DNA from: Silene conica
Lineage: Eukaryota > Streptophyta > Magnoliopsida > Caryophyllales > Caryophyllaceae
Direction of reading: 5' to 3'
DNA length: 64,000 nt
NCBI GenBank assembly: GCA_029255685.2
Contig: CM055316.2
Coordinates: 68,339,237 to 68,403,236 of the forward strand
The translations under genes and the position numbers were made by a program. Positions 44,459 through 57,320 of the stretch are shown here, piece by piece (within the stretch, counting starts at the first letter, position 1; every line of letters starts with the position of its first letter). The notes beneath the pieces are model-generated. The model did not search any database and was not told the origin of the DNA. It saw nothing but the letters and a program-made list of their open reading frames with translations.

Positions 44459-46880
44459 AACTCCCCAAACCAAACATTGCTTGTCCTCAAGCAAGCACTA
44501 AGACTCAAAAGAAAAGAAAACTTCTAATGGAACGGATTTCATACTCTTAGGACCAAACACAACACCATGCCTAACCAATTTTAATGCAATCTTCAAATAA
44601 AATCAAGCATAATGTCAAGAGCAAAACGAATTGAACATGTTGGAAAAATATGCTAAACTTTCAACCTTGCAAGCCTCATTCTAATTGGACTCTCGCGGTA
44701 TGCTCGAGACACTCATGAAAACAAAGGGTCAAATGTATATGTGAAAGATAAGAAGATAAATAAAAGTAGAGACTCTCACCTATCTGCGACCCGTAAGAAC
44801 ATGCCTGCAATCTAACATGAATAAAATCTCTACAACCGTACATATGCATTCCCACACTAGATAACCATGACACATGCCGAGGCAATTTTGGGATTGTGAG
44901 GCTAAAGGTAAGAAGGGTTAAAATAGGTTATGGGAAGAGGGGTTGAACCGAGCTAACAACCATCTATCCATACTGTAAGATCACTTCCATTACTTTTCAA
45001 AACATGCCAATGCTCAAAGTTAGGAGCAAAATTCACAATTTCTCCAATTTTCTCCTTCTTTTTCTTTCTTTTTTTTTTTTTTTCAGAAACGCAGCCTGCT
45101 CAATGGTCGTGGTCGACCGACCTGTAATTTAGGTCGACCGACCACCCTTGAAAACAGGTCAGACTCGTTTTTTTTTTTCTGATTTGATTTCTTAAATTTT
45201 TTTCATTTTTTTCCTTCTTTTTCATTTCATTTCTTTTTCTCCTTTCCACCGTTCTCACAAAATCAAGGTTTATCAATGAAGCACAAACCAACGGATGGCC
45301 AAAACAGTCCCATCACTACATTACTAGCTCGACTAGGGTAGGAAATTTTTAGGATGTAGCAAATGGGATAAAAGATTCAATTTGGCTATGTGAGGATTAT
45401 GGGTAAAATGAGAAAAAGGGACCTCTACCACATGTGTCAACAAACCACAAACCCGAATGCATATAGGTATTAAGTAGACAAAATTCATGCTTATGCACAT
45501 TGATGTGACATGCCTCAAGAGGAGAAACTACTCACAAACCTACATGAAATCGGTCATGAATGTCACCGATTTATTAAGCTCTAATCCTTAGAATATGTAG
45601 TAGCTTGCCAAGAAGAGAGTCAAGTCTAATAATTTAGCATGAAATCAACAAAAACTCGTAGATAATGCAAAAGACTAGCTTGAAAATTTTTGAAAAATGC
45701 AAGGCAAGGCAATAAGTGATATGTGAGGCATAAATCACATTTGTCCGTTCCGACTCGACCTATAAGCTAAAAAAAAAACATGTGACAGAAAAGAACGCGC
45801 GACAGAAAAAGGATGAAAATAAGAAAAACACCTAAAGGACTGAAAAACAAAAGACACAAAGACAATTGCATACTCACAAAGGAGTATGCAACCACCCTCC
45901 CCAAACCAAAACGCACAATGCCCCCATTGTGCTCATCAGCATACAACCACAACATAGGGGTGGGGATAGGCAGAAAAGAAACAAACAAAGAAAGGGAAAG
46001 GAAAAAGACTAGAAATTACAAAAAGAGTCTAAGGAGGAAGGAGGGAAAAATTGGAAATCCAAGGGAAAAACTGGAAATCTAAAGGGAAATAAAAGAAAAA
46101 ACTATTTACAAGACGGAGGGACCTCCCCAAACCGAACCCCAAAGAGGGTAAGGTTAAGCACGTCCCTAGCCCTCTTAGTCGAACTCCTCCTCAGAGGCCT
46201 CTCCTTCTGCCTCCTCCTCTTCCTCATCATCAGACCCTATGCCTGTTCCCGAGGCAGAGCCTGAAGCTTCACCGTAGTCACGACCGCCTGCGAGAGGTGT
46301 GTACCAGGTGGGGTGAGTCTAAGGGCCGGTGGGGAGCCTACCCTGAGTAGCATACTCCGAGTAGCCCGGATACTGGTAGAGACTATCGTTCAACTGTTTT
46401 TGGTTGAACTGTCTGCAAAGGCTCGCCATCATGTGTGGGAGAGATCTGTCATCAACAAAAGGAGGAACATAAACATTAGGAGGAGCAGTAAAATCAGTTG
46501 GGTACCCCGTCCCAGGTGCATCATAGTGGGCACCGGGAGCAGGGACCCTATGGCCTCTAAAGGTGCCTCCTCTAAGTGGGAGGCGGTAAGACGGGAGAAG
46601 TGGTCTGGGGCCCCCTGAAAATTATCAAGGGGCAACATGGGGGGAGCCATGGTGATGGGGATGCGATCACTGAGGTAGGTGTCTACCTTCCAATAATCCT
46701 TCCTGTCCACCCAATGCACGGACTTGACATAAGCCATGTCCATAAACCGGGAGAGAGTGTCTATCGCATCCTCATAACGAGGGAACTGAGGAACAAGAGA
46801 GCGAGCCAATCGAGTGACTAGCCCACCACAAACAATAGTAGTCAAGGAAGTTCCCTCGCCTACCGACACAAAGTGAGAAA
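44032..46880 (-). repeat. Duplicated piece of element C (first copy)
   Basis: Near-identical to 54460-57320: the LTR right part, the 3' non-coding region and the C-terminal part of the env-position ORF (46175-46870, minus). Differences are few: three rather than four 21-bp boxes, a 4-bp indel near 45370, and scattered substitutions. It ends abruptly at a novel junction with element D interior at about 46880. Confidence 0.9.
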
Positions 46881-46920
46881 TGCTTTAAGGAATCACAATG
46901 CCTTGTTTCCAGCATTCCGG

Positions 46921-47295
46921 ATGACTGAACCGTACTTAGCATATGCCCTTATCAAAACTTTGTCTGACATAGTTCCGTGGAAAGCTTTTAAGGATCGGTA
47001 CTCTGATTTGATAGTAAATGGGGTCCCAAATCATTCCAAATACCTTCACCGAGGTGCGTTTTATGATCGTTGGATACCAACATTCGAAGATCTAGCATGG
47101 GAACTTATCACTTTTGACAGGAACCATGTGGTATATATCTCTGATGATGAAGTAGATGGTGAAAACAATCAGGGAAACGACTACCTAAACAATAACCCAC
47201 CTGAAGAAGATGTTGGACCAAATGACGGGAATGGAGGGAACAGTGATGTTAGTACCATAACTGAATGGGATAGAGATGACACTCCAACCAAGTAG
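46921..47295 (+). CDS. Unknown ORF upstream of element D gag
   Basis: A 125-codon ORF (ATG 46921, starting MTEPYLAYALIKTLSDIVP; TAG at 47293-47295) in the 5' internal region of D. It ends in an acidic Asn/Asp-rich tail (DDEVDGENNQGNDYLNNN). The frame is open leftward through the junction at about 46880, so the original N terminus may have been lost. I do not recognise the family; chromoviruses do not normally have a gene here. It ends 321 bp before the gag start codon. Confidence 0.45.
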   Translation: MTEPYLAYALIKTLSDIVPWKAFKDRYSDLIVNGVPNHSKYLHRGAFYDRWIPTFEDLAWELITFDRNHVVYISDDEVDGENNQGNDYLNNNPPEEDVGPNDGNGGNSDVSTITEWDRDDTPTK

Positions 47296-47616
47296 TAATC
47301 CAATTCCTATAGACAGAAGGGGGGATAAATAGTGGCTTTAATATCCCTTGTTATAAGTACTGAAGAAGGAAATAACGTAATGTACTAGATTAAGACTGAT
47401 ATAAGTTAAGTATAGTTGGTTGTAGATATTAAGATGGCTAGACACCCAATTTTGAGTCTTGTGTTCTATATAGGGTTGCTCTAGTATTTTGCGGATATAA
47501 GATAAGACGGTGTTATATGTTTGTATGTATTATATGATGTTTGTAAATATTTTGCGCTTGTTAATAAATAAAATCGCACTAAGTACCTAATCCATATGTA
47601 TTTTATATTTTATAGG

Positions 47617-50600
47617 ATGTCTTTTCTTAATAATATCGACGTCAACCAATCCGCTCATAATAATCAATCAGATGCAAGAAACTTCACTGCAATGGTGGCA
47701 GAAGCACTTAGAAATAATCTTCCTAATAATCAGGAAGAAAGTGTTAAATATTTTAAGAAAATGGCAAGTTATAATCCAAAGACTTACGATGGAAAACCAG
47801 ACCCTGTAGAATTTGAGAAATGGGTAAGAGGATTGGACAAACTTTTCGATGCTATACAGTGCCCTGAAAAGTGGAGAGTAGGTTTTGCTATTTATTATTT
47901 GGAAGGACAAGCTGATTTATGGTGGGAAACGGTGAAGGACAAAAGAGAGGAACCGGGATTTGGCTGGACTCAGTTTAAGGAACTTCTGAGATCAAAATTT
48001 TACCCTCCCTCACTTAGGAGACAAAAAGAGGAAGAGTTTAACAACTTGGAACAAGGATCAATGTTTGTTACTCTGTATGCCTCAAAGTTTTTGGAATTAT
48101 CTCGATTTGCCTCACACATGGTAGTTACAGAAGAATTAAGGATGAACCGTTTTGAAAGAGGGCTTAACTGGAATCTTCGAGATCGATTATCTACACACAC
48201 TTGTTTAAATTATCAAGAAATGTATGATAAAGCTACTAATGCTGAGAGAATAATGAAAGAAAGAAATGATACACCATCTGGAGGTAAAAGGAAGTTTGAA
48301 AGAAATAATGTTGGCGGGGGAAATTCTTATAAACAGCCAAACCTAGGATTTGTAAAAAACCCTTTTAACCAGTCACATGAAAGGAACCAAACACTCCAGT
48401 GTGCAAAGTGTGGTCGTAATAATCATGTTACCTCTCAGTGTAGATTTAATAACACACGATGTTTTAAGTGTGGAAGCACAAACCATATCAAATATAATTG
48501 TCCAATGAATCAGACGACTATCCCAGGGGGTATCCCTAGAAGGCTGGACTCCACTGCATCTACATCTGCCCCACAAGTATTGGCACCTCAGCCTAGAACA
48601 CAAAAACCAACTCGGGGGCGAGTGTTTGTGATGAACTCCCAAGAGAAGGAGACCTCAAAAGATGTGGTTACGGGTAACATTTTTCTTAACTCTAATCCTG
48701 TTAATGTCTTATTTGATACGGGGGCATCTAATTCGTTTATATCTCGATCTTTGAGTGAAAAGTTGAAATTGACCCCACAAAGTCAAAAGTTAACACTTTC
48801 AGCTGGATTACCTAATGGGGAAAACATTTTATGCCCAATTTGGTTTAAGGATTGTCTTTTGACCATAGATGCAAATTGTTTCCTAGCCGATCTTGTCCAA
48901 TTTGATTTACAAGATTTTGACCTAATATTAGGAATGGATTGGCTTAGTAAGAATCATGTGATGGTAAATTGTCATGAGAAATCATTAACTATTACAAAAC
49001 CTAACGGGAATGAGATACTATTTCAGAACCACAAACCCTACGAAAATAGGATTATATCCTTTTTAAAAGCCCTGAAATTTTTACGACAAGGATGTAAGGC
49101 TTACTTATGTGATGTATGTAGAAGTTTAGAGACAGAACCAAATATAACCAGTATCCCCGTAGTCAATGAATTTCCAGATGTTTTTCCTGAAGAAATCCCA
49201 GGAATGCCGCCATATAGGGAAGTAGATTTCACAATTGAACTGATACCAGGAAATGCACCCATCTCAAAATCCCCCTATCGTATGGCACCTGCTGAATTAA
49301 AGGAATTGAAAACCCAACTAGATGAATTGTTAGAGAAAGGGTACATAAAACCCAGTACTTCGCCTTGGGGAGCGCCAGTGCTTTTTGTTAAAAAGAAAGA
49401 TGGAAGTTTGCGCTTGTGCATAGATTATCGAGAGCTTAATAAGGTCACTATAAAGAATAAGTATCCTATACCTCGAATAGATGACCTATTTGATCAATTG
49501 CAAGGATGTGCTATTTACTCGAAAATAGATCTTCGCTCTGGATATCATCAATTAAGGATAAAAACAGACGACATTCCTAAAACAGCTTTCAGAACCCGTT
49601 ATGGACATTATGAGTTTGTGGTCATGCCTTTTGGACTTACTAATGCTCCTGCAGTTTTTATGGACCTTATGAATAGAATATTCAGGCCTTATTTGGATAG
49701 GTTCGTCATTATTTTCATTGATGACATTTTAATATATTCTAAGGATGAGAAGGAACATTTTCACCACTTACGGGTAGTGTTAGAAACCTTAAAGAAAAAC
49801 CAGTTGTATGCTAAATTTAAGAAATGTGCGTTTTGGTTAAAAGAAATAAGTTTCTTAGGCCATGTTGTCTCAGAGAAAGGAGTACAGGTTGACCCTCAAA
49901 ATATTGAGGCAATCACCCAGTGGCCAGCGCTCAAGAATGTTGCAGAAGTACGTAGCTTTTTGGGATTAGCAGGATACTATCGTCGTTTTGTGAAAGATTT
50001 TTCTAAAATAACCCAACCACTTACAAATCTTATCAGAAAAAGTACCAAGTTTTTATGGGATAAAAAGTGTGAGGAAGCATTTTACGAACTGAAAAATAGG
50101 CTCACGTCTGCCCCTATTCTTACACAACCAAATGGCATCGATGGATTATAAGTATACAGCGACGCCTCAAAGCTAGGATTAGGTTGTGTATTAATGCAGA
50201 ATGGAAAGGTAATTGCCTATGCTTCTAGACAGTTGAAAGCACATGAGCAAAATTATCCCACTCATGATTTAAAGCTTGTTGCGGTGGTTTTTGCTTTAAA
50301 AATTTGGAGACATTATCTCTACGGAATTTCATGTCGGATATATACCGATCATAAGAGCCTGAAATACCTTTTTACCCAGAAAGAGATAAATATGAGACAA
50401 CGTAGATGGCTTGAATTTATCAAAGATTATGATTTAGATATTCAATATCATCCAGGGAAAGCTAATGTGGTAGCTGATGCACTTAGTCGGAAACCTTTTT
50501 CCATCCTAAACATGCTTACGGTACAAGAACCTCGTATCCAGCAAGGCATGAAAATACTAGATATAGAAATGGTTATTGGTGATCAAAGTGGTTATATGGC

Positions 50601-52048
50601 AACCTTAGAAATAAGACCAACCTTGAGTGATGAAATAAAAACAGCCCAAGGAACGGATCCCCAAATTGAGAAAATTCGAAAAGACTTACAAAAAGGAAAA
50701 GCACCAGGTTTTGTAATTCAAGAAGATGGGTCGCTTTGGTTTCAAAATCGCATTTGTGTACCAAATTCAGAAAGTATTAAGGAAAAGATTTTGAATGAAG
50801 CACATAAGTCACGATACTCGATACATCCCGGGGGAAACAAGATGTACAAGGATGTTCGACAAACATTTTGGTGGAGCAATATGAAGCAAGAAATAGCAGA
50901 TTTCGTTTCAAAATGTGTGACATGTCAACAAGTAAAAATAGAGCATCAAAGACCCGGAGGACTTTTACAACCCCTAGATATTCCTACTTGGAAATGGGAG
51001 TCAATTGCGATGGATTTTGTGACAGGATTACCCGTAACATTCCAAGGAATGAATGAAATATGGCTAGTAGTAGATAGACTAACTAAGTGTGCTCACTTCT
51101 TAGCCACCAAGACTTCATGGAACTCAGAACAATTAGCTAAGAGAATACATAAAAGAAATAGTGAGATTACATGGGGTTCCCACAACCATTATATCAGACA
51201 GAGATACAAATTTCTTAGCTAGATTCTGGAAAAGTTTTCAAACCGCAATGGGATCTAAGCTTAACTTTAGTACTGCCTTCCACCCACAGACAGATGGTCA
51301 GACTGAGCGAACCATCCAAACCTTGGAAGATTTATTAAGATCATGTGTTTTACATTTTCAAGGATCATGGGAGCAACATTTACCCTTAATAGAATTTTCC
51401 TACAATAACAGTTATCATGCTAGTATTGGTATGGCTCCATATGAAGCTCTGTATGGACAAAGGTGCAGAACACCATTATGTTGGAGTGATATTGATGAAT
51501 CCAAAATAATTGGACCAGATCTGATACAAGAAACAACAGATAAAGTAAGAATTATACAAGAGAAAATGCGAGCCACACAAAGTCGTCAAAAGAGCTATGC
51601 TGACCTTAAAAGACGACCATTAGAATTTCAAAAAGGCGATTTTGTATTTCTCAAGGTATCACCTACTAAAGGAGTAGTACGTTTTGGGAAACAACGAAAA
51701 TTAAGTCCTAGATACATATGGCCTTTTGAAATAAATGAAAGAGTTGGGAATGTGGCATATCGACTTCATCTTCCGATAGAATTGTCAAGGATACATGACG
51801 TTTTCCATGTTTCACTTTTAAGGAAGTATGTCTCTGATCCAAATCATATTATTAACATACCTCCTTTACAAGTTAGGAAAGATCTTACCTATGAGGAGTT
51901 ACCAATTCGAATTTTAGATCGAAAGGCGAAAATTCTTCGTAATAAAACTATTCCATTGGTGAAAGTTTTATGGTCTCGCCATGATATGTCATAAGCAACA
52001 TGGGAAACCGAGCTGGAAATGAAAAACAAGTACCCTCATTTGTTCTAA
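47617..52048 (+). pseudogene. Element D gag-pol polyprotein (Tekay/Del-like chromovirus)
   Basis: Order: gag ([38 protein letters not shown]), two CCHC knuckles ([28 protein letters not shown]), a protease with [10 protein letters not shown] ([35 protein letters not shown]), RNase H ([18 protein letters not shown]), and integrase. The integrase has a zinc-binding HHCC region ending CVTCQQVK, catalytic Asp in MDFVTGLP, Asp in ISDRDTNF and Glu in TDGQTERTIQTLED. A C-terminal chromodomain-like segment (KAKILRNKTIPLVKVLW) is typical of Tekay/Del. Breaks: a TAA at 50149-50151 in RNase H, a 1-nt insertion at about 51145 in integrase, and a TAA at 51992-51994 near the end. Each is single-site, so the copy is fairly young but dead. 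Confidence 0.92.
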
Positions 52049-52077
52049 AACAAGGTAATTCAAGTTTCGGGACGAAA

Positions 52078-52098
52078 CTTATTTTAAGGAGGGTAGAA
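52078..52098 (+). promoter_or_regulatory. Polypurine tract of element D
   Basis: TTTTAAGGAGGGTAGAA immediately before the LTR start TGTAATAAG, the position and composition of a plus-strand primer. Confidence 0.75.
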
Positions 52099-54454
52099 TG
52101 TAATAAGCCGAAAATATATATATACTTTATTAATAGTGTAAATTGATAATCAGTATCAATATAAGTACCCATTTTTATGAATGATACCAACATAAAAATT
52201 AATTGGTAAATAGTACCAGAATATTTCCTCTGTTCTACTAATAGTACCAACTAACATTTTCCGGCCAAAAATGACATAAAATGACCAAAATACCCTTATT
52301 ATTATACCTAAAAACTCACTCTGATCTCTTCCCTCTCTTCCACCCCCTCTTTGTCTGCAACACACCGTCAACAAGCCGCTATCACCATCCTTCGACCACC
52401 GTGAATCACATCCACTTCTTCTCAAGCCGACAATCACCACCAGCACCCTCTCTTCTCCAGCCAACAACCACCACCCCGCCTCTACTCCATTTATTCCTAT
52501 TTAACTCGGGTTTCGATTTCGAGTTCAAAGATGCGCCGTCACTGTAGCTGCTGCTTGTCAAGTTAATCGACCATGGTGGTCGGAGTTGTTGTTGGTGAAG
52601 GGGTGGTGATGAGTTGATGGTGAATGTTAGTGATGGTGCGGTGGTGAACGAACCATGGTGGCGTTGAGCTGATGATGATGACGGATGAACCGGTGTTTGT
52701 CGGAATTGTTGCTACCAATTTAAGTCGAGGTCATTGGTGGTCGAAGACGCAGCTGTTGTTATTGTTTCGGCGACGGAGGATGAACGGTTGTGGTGATGCA
52801 GGATGGTTGTTGGGGGAGTATTTGGCGGCAGTTGGGCGGGGCAAGGTGGTTTGGTTGGGCTAGGTTACTGTTTACTTGTTTAGGTAATAGAGGAGGGGTA
52901 GAATAGGTATAAAAAAAAGCAAACATTAGGCGGGAAAATTCAAATCCACCTAAAAGTGCGTCTTTCCGGCAACTTGGTACCATTAGTAGATCGGAGGAAA
53001 TATTCTGGTACTATTTACCAATTAATTTTTATGTTGGTATCATTCATAAAAATGGGTACTTATATCGGTATTATTGATTATCAATTTACACTTATTAATA
53101 TTATAACGTATAATATACGACGAACATGTATTATACCTTCTACCAATAAGTCTTATTTCAGACGAGAAATAGTTAGTCTTAAATAAGACATTTCGTACTT
53201 TATACTCCATGTACTCCATTTACGAATTTATACAATTTAATATTTACCCTTATTATAAATGTAATTGTTCAAGAGTACGTATTATGGTATAAAAGTAATT
53301 GGGTAAGATAAGTATGAAAAAAACTTAAAAGTTAAGAAACCAAAATTCTACTTGTCTACCTATAACTTACCACGTGACAAAGGTAATAAAAATAAATAAA
53401 ACAAACCGACATACTACACTATATAAGCCCTCTACCCCCCAAACTTTACATGTACAATAAAGATAAAAGAAAAAAAGAGAAGACAAAGTTTTACGAACTC
53501 AGTAATCAACCATTTTATTTACCTACCTAATTAATAATAAGGTATGATTTCAGGACCCTTCATCGATAAAAGTAATTATTTACCTTTAAATATAGTGAAA
53601 TAAGGGCTTAGAAATAAGCGGTTATTATCAATTCTATTGTTAATTTTCATCATAGGTTTGTTATACCGTCTCATGTTATATTTTCGTTCGATATAATATA
53701 ATATTAATCACGTCTTTCTTTTTATAATCATGATATATACATTACGTAAAGATAAGGATTTGAATGTGTGATTACATATTTTTCCTTATAATGTATAATT
53801 GGCCAATTATAGCATTCGGGATACGATTACAGAAAGAGATGACATTACAAATTTTAACCTATGTACATGGAAGGGAGCACGGCCTCATAAGAACTAAGGT
53901 TCTGGTTATTACTGACAAAAATGTCAGGGGTTTACACAGGTCTTAGATCTGGGATCCTGTGTACATAGATGGGGGCATAGCCCAGGGGAGTTTCTACTCC
54001 GTAATGTGTCTCATTTCAGTAATGGTAAACCGGAATTCAATATTTTGCATGTTATGATAAAATGACAGGGTATCCCAATTGACAATGGACTGATACGGGT
54101 AATAATTAAATAAGAATTATTTAATTAGGACCATTGAAGGTAACTGAGATCATATTCAGTCAGTGTTGACTGATTTTGTTTATTCAAATTATTTCAGGTT
54201 TCTGTGCTGGGGAACCGAGAGAGTGAGTTCATTATAAATTTAAAACTCAGGATATGATTAGTATGTAATATAAGAGTTGCTGAGTAGATCTTGTAGCCTT
54301 GTATTTCCAGTACAGGAAATACGGCGGTGACGCCTTGTAATAAATTGATTTTCAAGTTATATTTCTTTTATATATAAATAAAACGTACTCGTTATTTCAT
54401 CCAATTTGATTTCATTTTAATATATTAATTTAATTTTTTATTGAGGGCGTTACA
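52099..54454 (+). mobile_element. 3' LTR of element D
   Basis: Same ends as the solo LTR (TGTAATAAGCCG / GGGCGTTACA) and followed by the target pentamer ATTAA (54455-54459). It is 2356 bp because of the 956-bp MITE at 52136-53091; otherwise it is almost identical to 42633-44026. Confidence 0.92.
52136..53091. mobile_element. Mutator-type MITE in element D 3' LTR
   Basis: Inverted arms of about 95-100 bp start GTGTAAATTGATAATCAGTA and end with the complementary GATTATCAATTTACAC. The 9-bp target duplication is TTATTAATA (52127-52135, 53092-53100), and the solo LTR preserves the empty site. The interior has no transposase; it is C-rich on the left and GATG/GGTGG-rich on the right, possibly captured genic sequence. 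Confidence 0.88.
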
Positions 54455-54459
54455 ATTAA

Positions 54460-57320
54460 ACAAGTAAAACACGAAATAAAAGACGCGGACGCAGTCGCTG
54501 GGTCGGTCGACCTCTTTTCCGGGTCGGTCGACCTCTTTTCCGGGTCGGTCGACCTCTTTTCCGGGTCGGTCGACCTTTTCTGTTGATATCGGGCTTTCCG
54601 TATTCTGGGCTTTGGTCGGTCGATCTCTTTAGTGGGTCGGTCGACCCTTTCCTGTACGTATCAGCTTAAATTTGGCCCGTAAACAACACTTGGATGTGCA
54701 TCCGGATCCTTGCTCCGCATTGTTACTCAAAATAGCTTCTAGAGGACGATTAAAGTTCAGTTTTGCCCACTTCCGCGTATTCCTACATTTAGAACATAGA
54801 AATGCCAAAGTAAACCGTTTCGGGAGAAATAGCAAATAAAAGTCACGAAAATATAAGAAAATACGTGCCAAAAGCATAAATAAAATGCATAAAATAGGCA
54901 CGTATCAAACTCCCCAAACCAAACATTGCTTGTCCTCAAGCAAGCACTAAGACTCAAAAGAAAAGAAAACTTCTAATGGAACGGATTTCATACTCTTAGG
55001 ACCAAACACAACACCATGCCTAACCAATTTTAATGCAATCTTCAAATAAAATCAAGCATAATGTCAAGAGCAAAACGAATTGAACATGTTGGAAAAATAT
55101 GCTAAACTTTCAACCTTGCAAGCCTCATTCTAATTGGACTCTCGCGGTATGCTCGAGACACTCATGAAAACAAAGGGTCAAATGTATATGTGAAAGATAA
55201 GAAGATAAATAAAAGTAGAGACTCTCACCTATCTGCGACCCGTAAGAACATGCCTGCAATCTAACATGAATAAAATCTCTACAACCGTACATATGCATTC
55301 CCACACTAGATAACCATGACACATGCCGAGGCAATTTTGGGATTGTGAGGCTAAAGGTAAGAAGGGTTAAAATAGGTTATGGGAAGAGGGGTTGAACCGA
55401 GCTAACAACCATCTATCCATACTGTAAGATCACTTCCATTACTTTTCAAAACATGCCAATGCTCAAAGTTAGGAGCAAAATTCACAATTTCTCCAATTTT
55501 CTCCTTCTTTTTCTTTATTTTTTTTTTTTTTTTTCAGAAACGCAGCCTGCTCAATGGTCGTGGTCGACCGACCTGTAATTTAGGTCGACCGACCACCCTT
55601 GAAAACAGGTCAGACTCGTTTTTTTTTTTCTGATTTGATTTCTTAAATTTTTTTCATTTTTTTCCTTCTTTTTCATTTCATTTCTTTTTCTCCTTTCCAC
55701 CGTTCTCACAAAATCAAGGTTTATCAATGAAGCACAAACCAAAGGATGGCCAAAACAGTCCCATCACTACATTACTAGCTCGACTAGGGTAGAAAATTTT
55801 TAGGATGTAGCAAATGGGATAATTCAATTTGGCTATGTGAGGATTATGGGTAAAATGAGAAAAAGGGACCTCTACCACATGTGTCAACAAACCACAAACC
55901 CGAATGCATATAGGTATTAAGTAGACAAAATTCATGCTTATGCACATTGATGTGACATGCCTCAAGAGGAGAAACTACTCACAAACCTACATGAAATCGG
56001 TCATGAATGTCACCGATTTATTAAGCTCTAATCCTTAGAATATGTAGTAGCTTGCCAAGAAGAGAGTCAAGTCTAATAATTTAGCATGAAATCAACAAAA
56101 ACTCGTAGATAATGCAAAAGACTAGCTTGAAAATTTTTGAAAAATGCAAGGCAAGGCAATAAGTAATATGTGAGGCATAAATCACATTTGTCCGTTCCGA
56201 CTCGACCTATAAGCTAAAAAAAAACATGTGACAGAAAAGAACGCGCGACAGAAAAAGGATGAAAATAAGAAAAACACCTAAAGGACTGAAAAACAAAAGA
56301 CACAAAGACAATTGCATACTCACAAAGGAGTATGCAAACACCCTCCCCAAACCAAAACGCACAATGCCCCCATTGTGCTCATCAGCATACAACCACAGCA
56401 TAGGGGTGGGGATAGGCAGAAAAGAAACAAACAAAGAAAGGGAAAGGAAAAAGACTAGAAATTACAAAAAGAGTCTAAGGAGGAAGGAGGGAAAAATTGG
56501 AAATCCAAGGGAAAAACTGGAAATCTAAAGGGAAATAAAAGAAAAAATTATTTACAAGACGGAGGGACCTCCCCAAACCGAACCCCAAAGAGGGTAAGGT
56601 TAAGCACGTCCCTAGCCCTCTTAGTCGAACTCCTCCTCAGAGGCCTCTCCTTCTGCCTCCTCCTCTTCCTCATCATCAGACCCTATGCCTGTTCCCGAGG
56701 CAGAGCCTGAAGCTTCACCGTAGTCACGACCGCCTGCGAGAGGTGTGTACCAGGTGGGGTGAGTCTAAGGGCCGGTGGGGAGCCTACCCTGAGTAGCATA
56801 CTCCGAGTAGCCCGGATACTGGTAGAGACTATCGTTCAACTGTTTTTGGTTGAACTGTCTGCAAAGGCTCGCCATCATGTGTGGGAGAGATCTGTCATCA
56901 ACAAAAGGAGGAACATAAACATTAGGAGGAGCAGTAAAATCAGTTGGGTACCCCGTCCCAGGTGCATCATAGTGGGCACCGGGAGCAGGGACCCTATGGC
57001 CTCTAAAGGTGCCTCCTCTAAGTGGGAGGCGGTAAGACGGGAGAAGTGGTCTGGGGCCCCCTGAAAATTATCAAGGGGCAACATGGGGGGAGCCATGGTG
57101 ATGGGGATGCGATCACTGAGGTAGGTGTCTACCTTCCAATAATCCTTCCTGTCCACCCAATGCACGGACTTGACATAAGCCATGTCCATAAACCGGGAGA
57201 GAGTGTCTATCGCATCCTCATAACGAGGGAACTGAGGAACAAGAGAGCGGGTCAATCGAGTGACTAGCCCACCACAAACAATAGTAGTCAAGGAAGTTCC
57301 CTCGCCTACCGACACAAAGT
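54460..57320 (-). repeat. Duplicated piece of element C (second copy)
   Basis: Second copy of 44032-46880, here in its native context and continuing into the rest of element C. It has four GGTCGGTCGACC boxes at 54501, 54522, 54543 and 54564. Confidence 0.9.
54908..56620 (-). other. Element C 3' non-coding region
   Basis: No gene, but blocks are conserved with element B (see the hairpin and splice-like findings). It includes the PPT-like tract next to the LTR, a paired box at about 55562/55583, and long T- and A-rich runs. Confidence 0.7.

Noticed and set aside
46313-46618. Plus-strand ORF duplicated at 56759-57064
   Set aside because: Antisense shadow of the env-position ORF of element C, repeated because the segment is duplicated.
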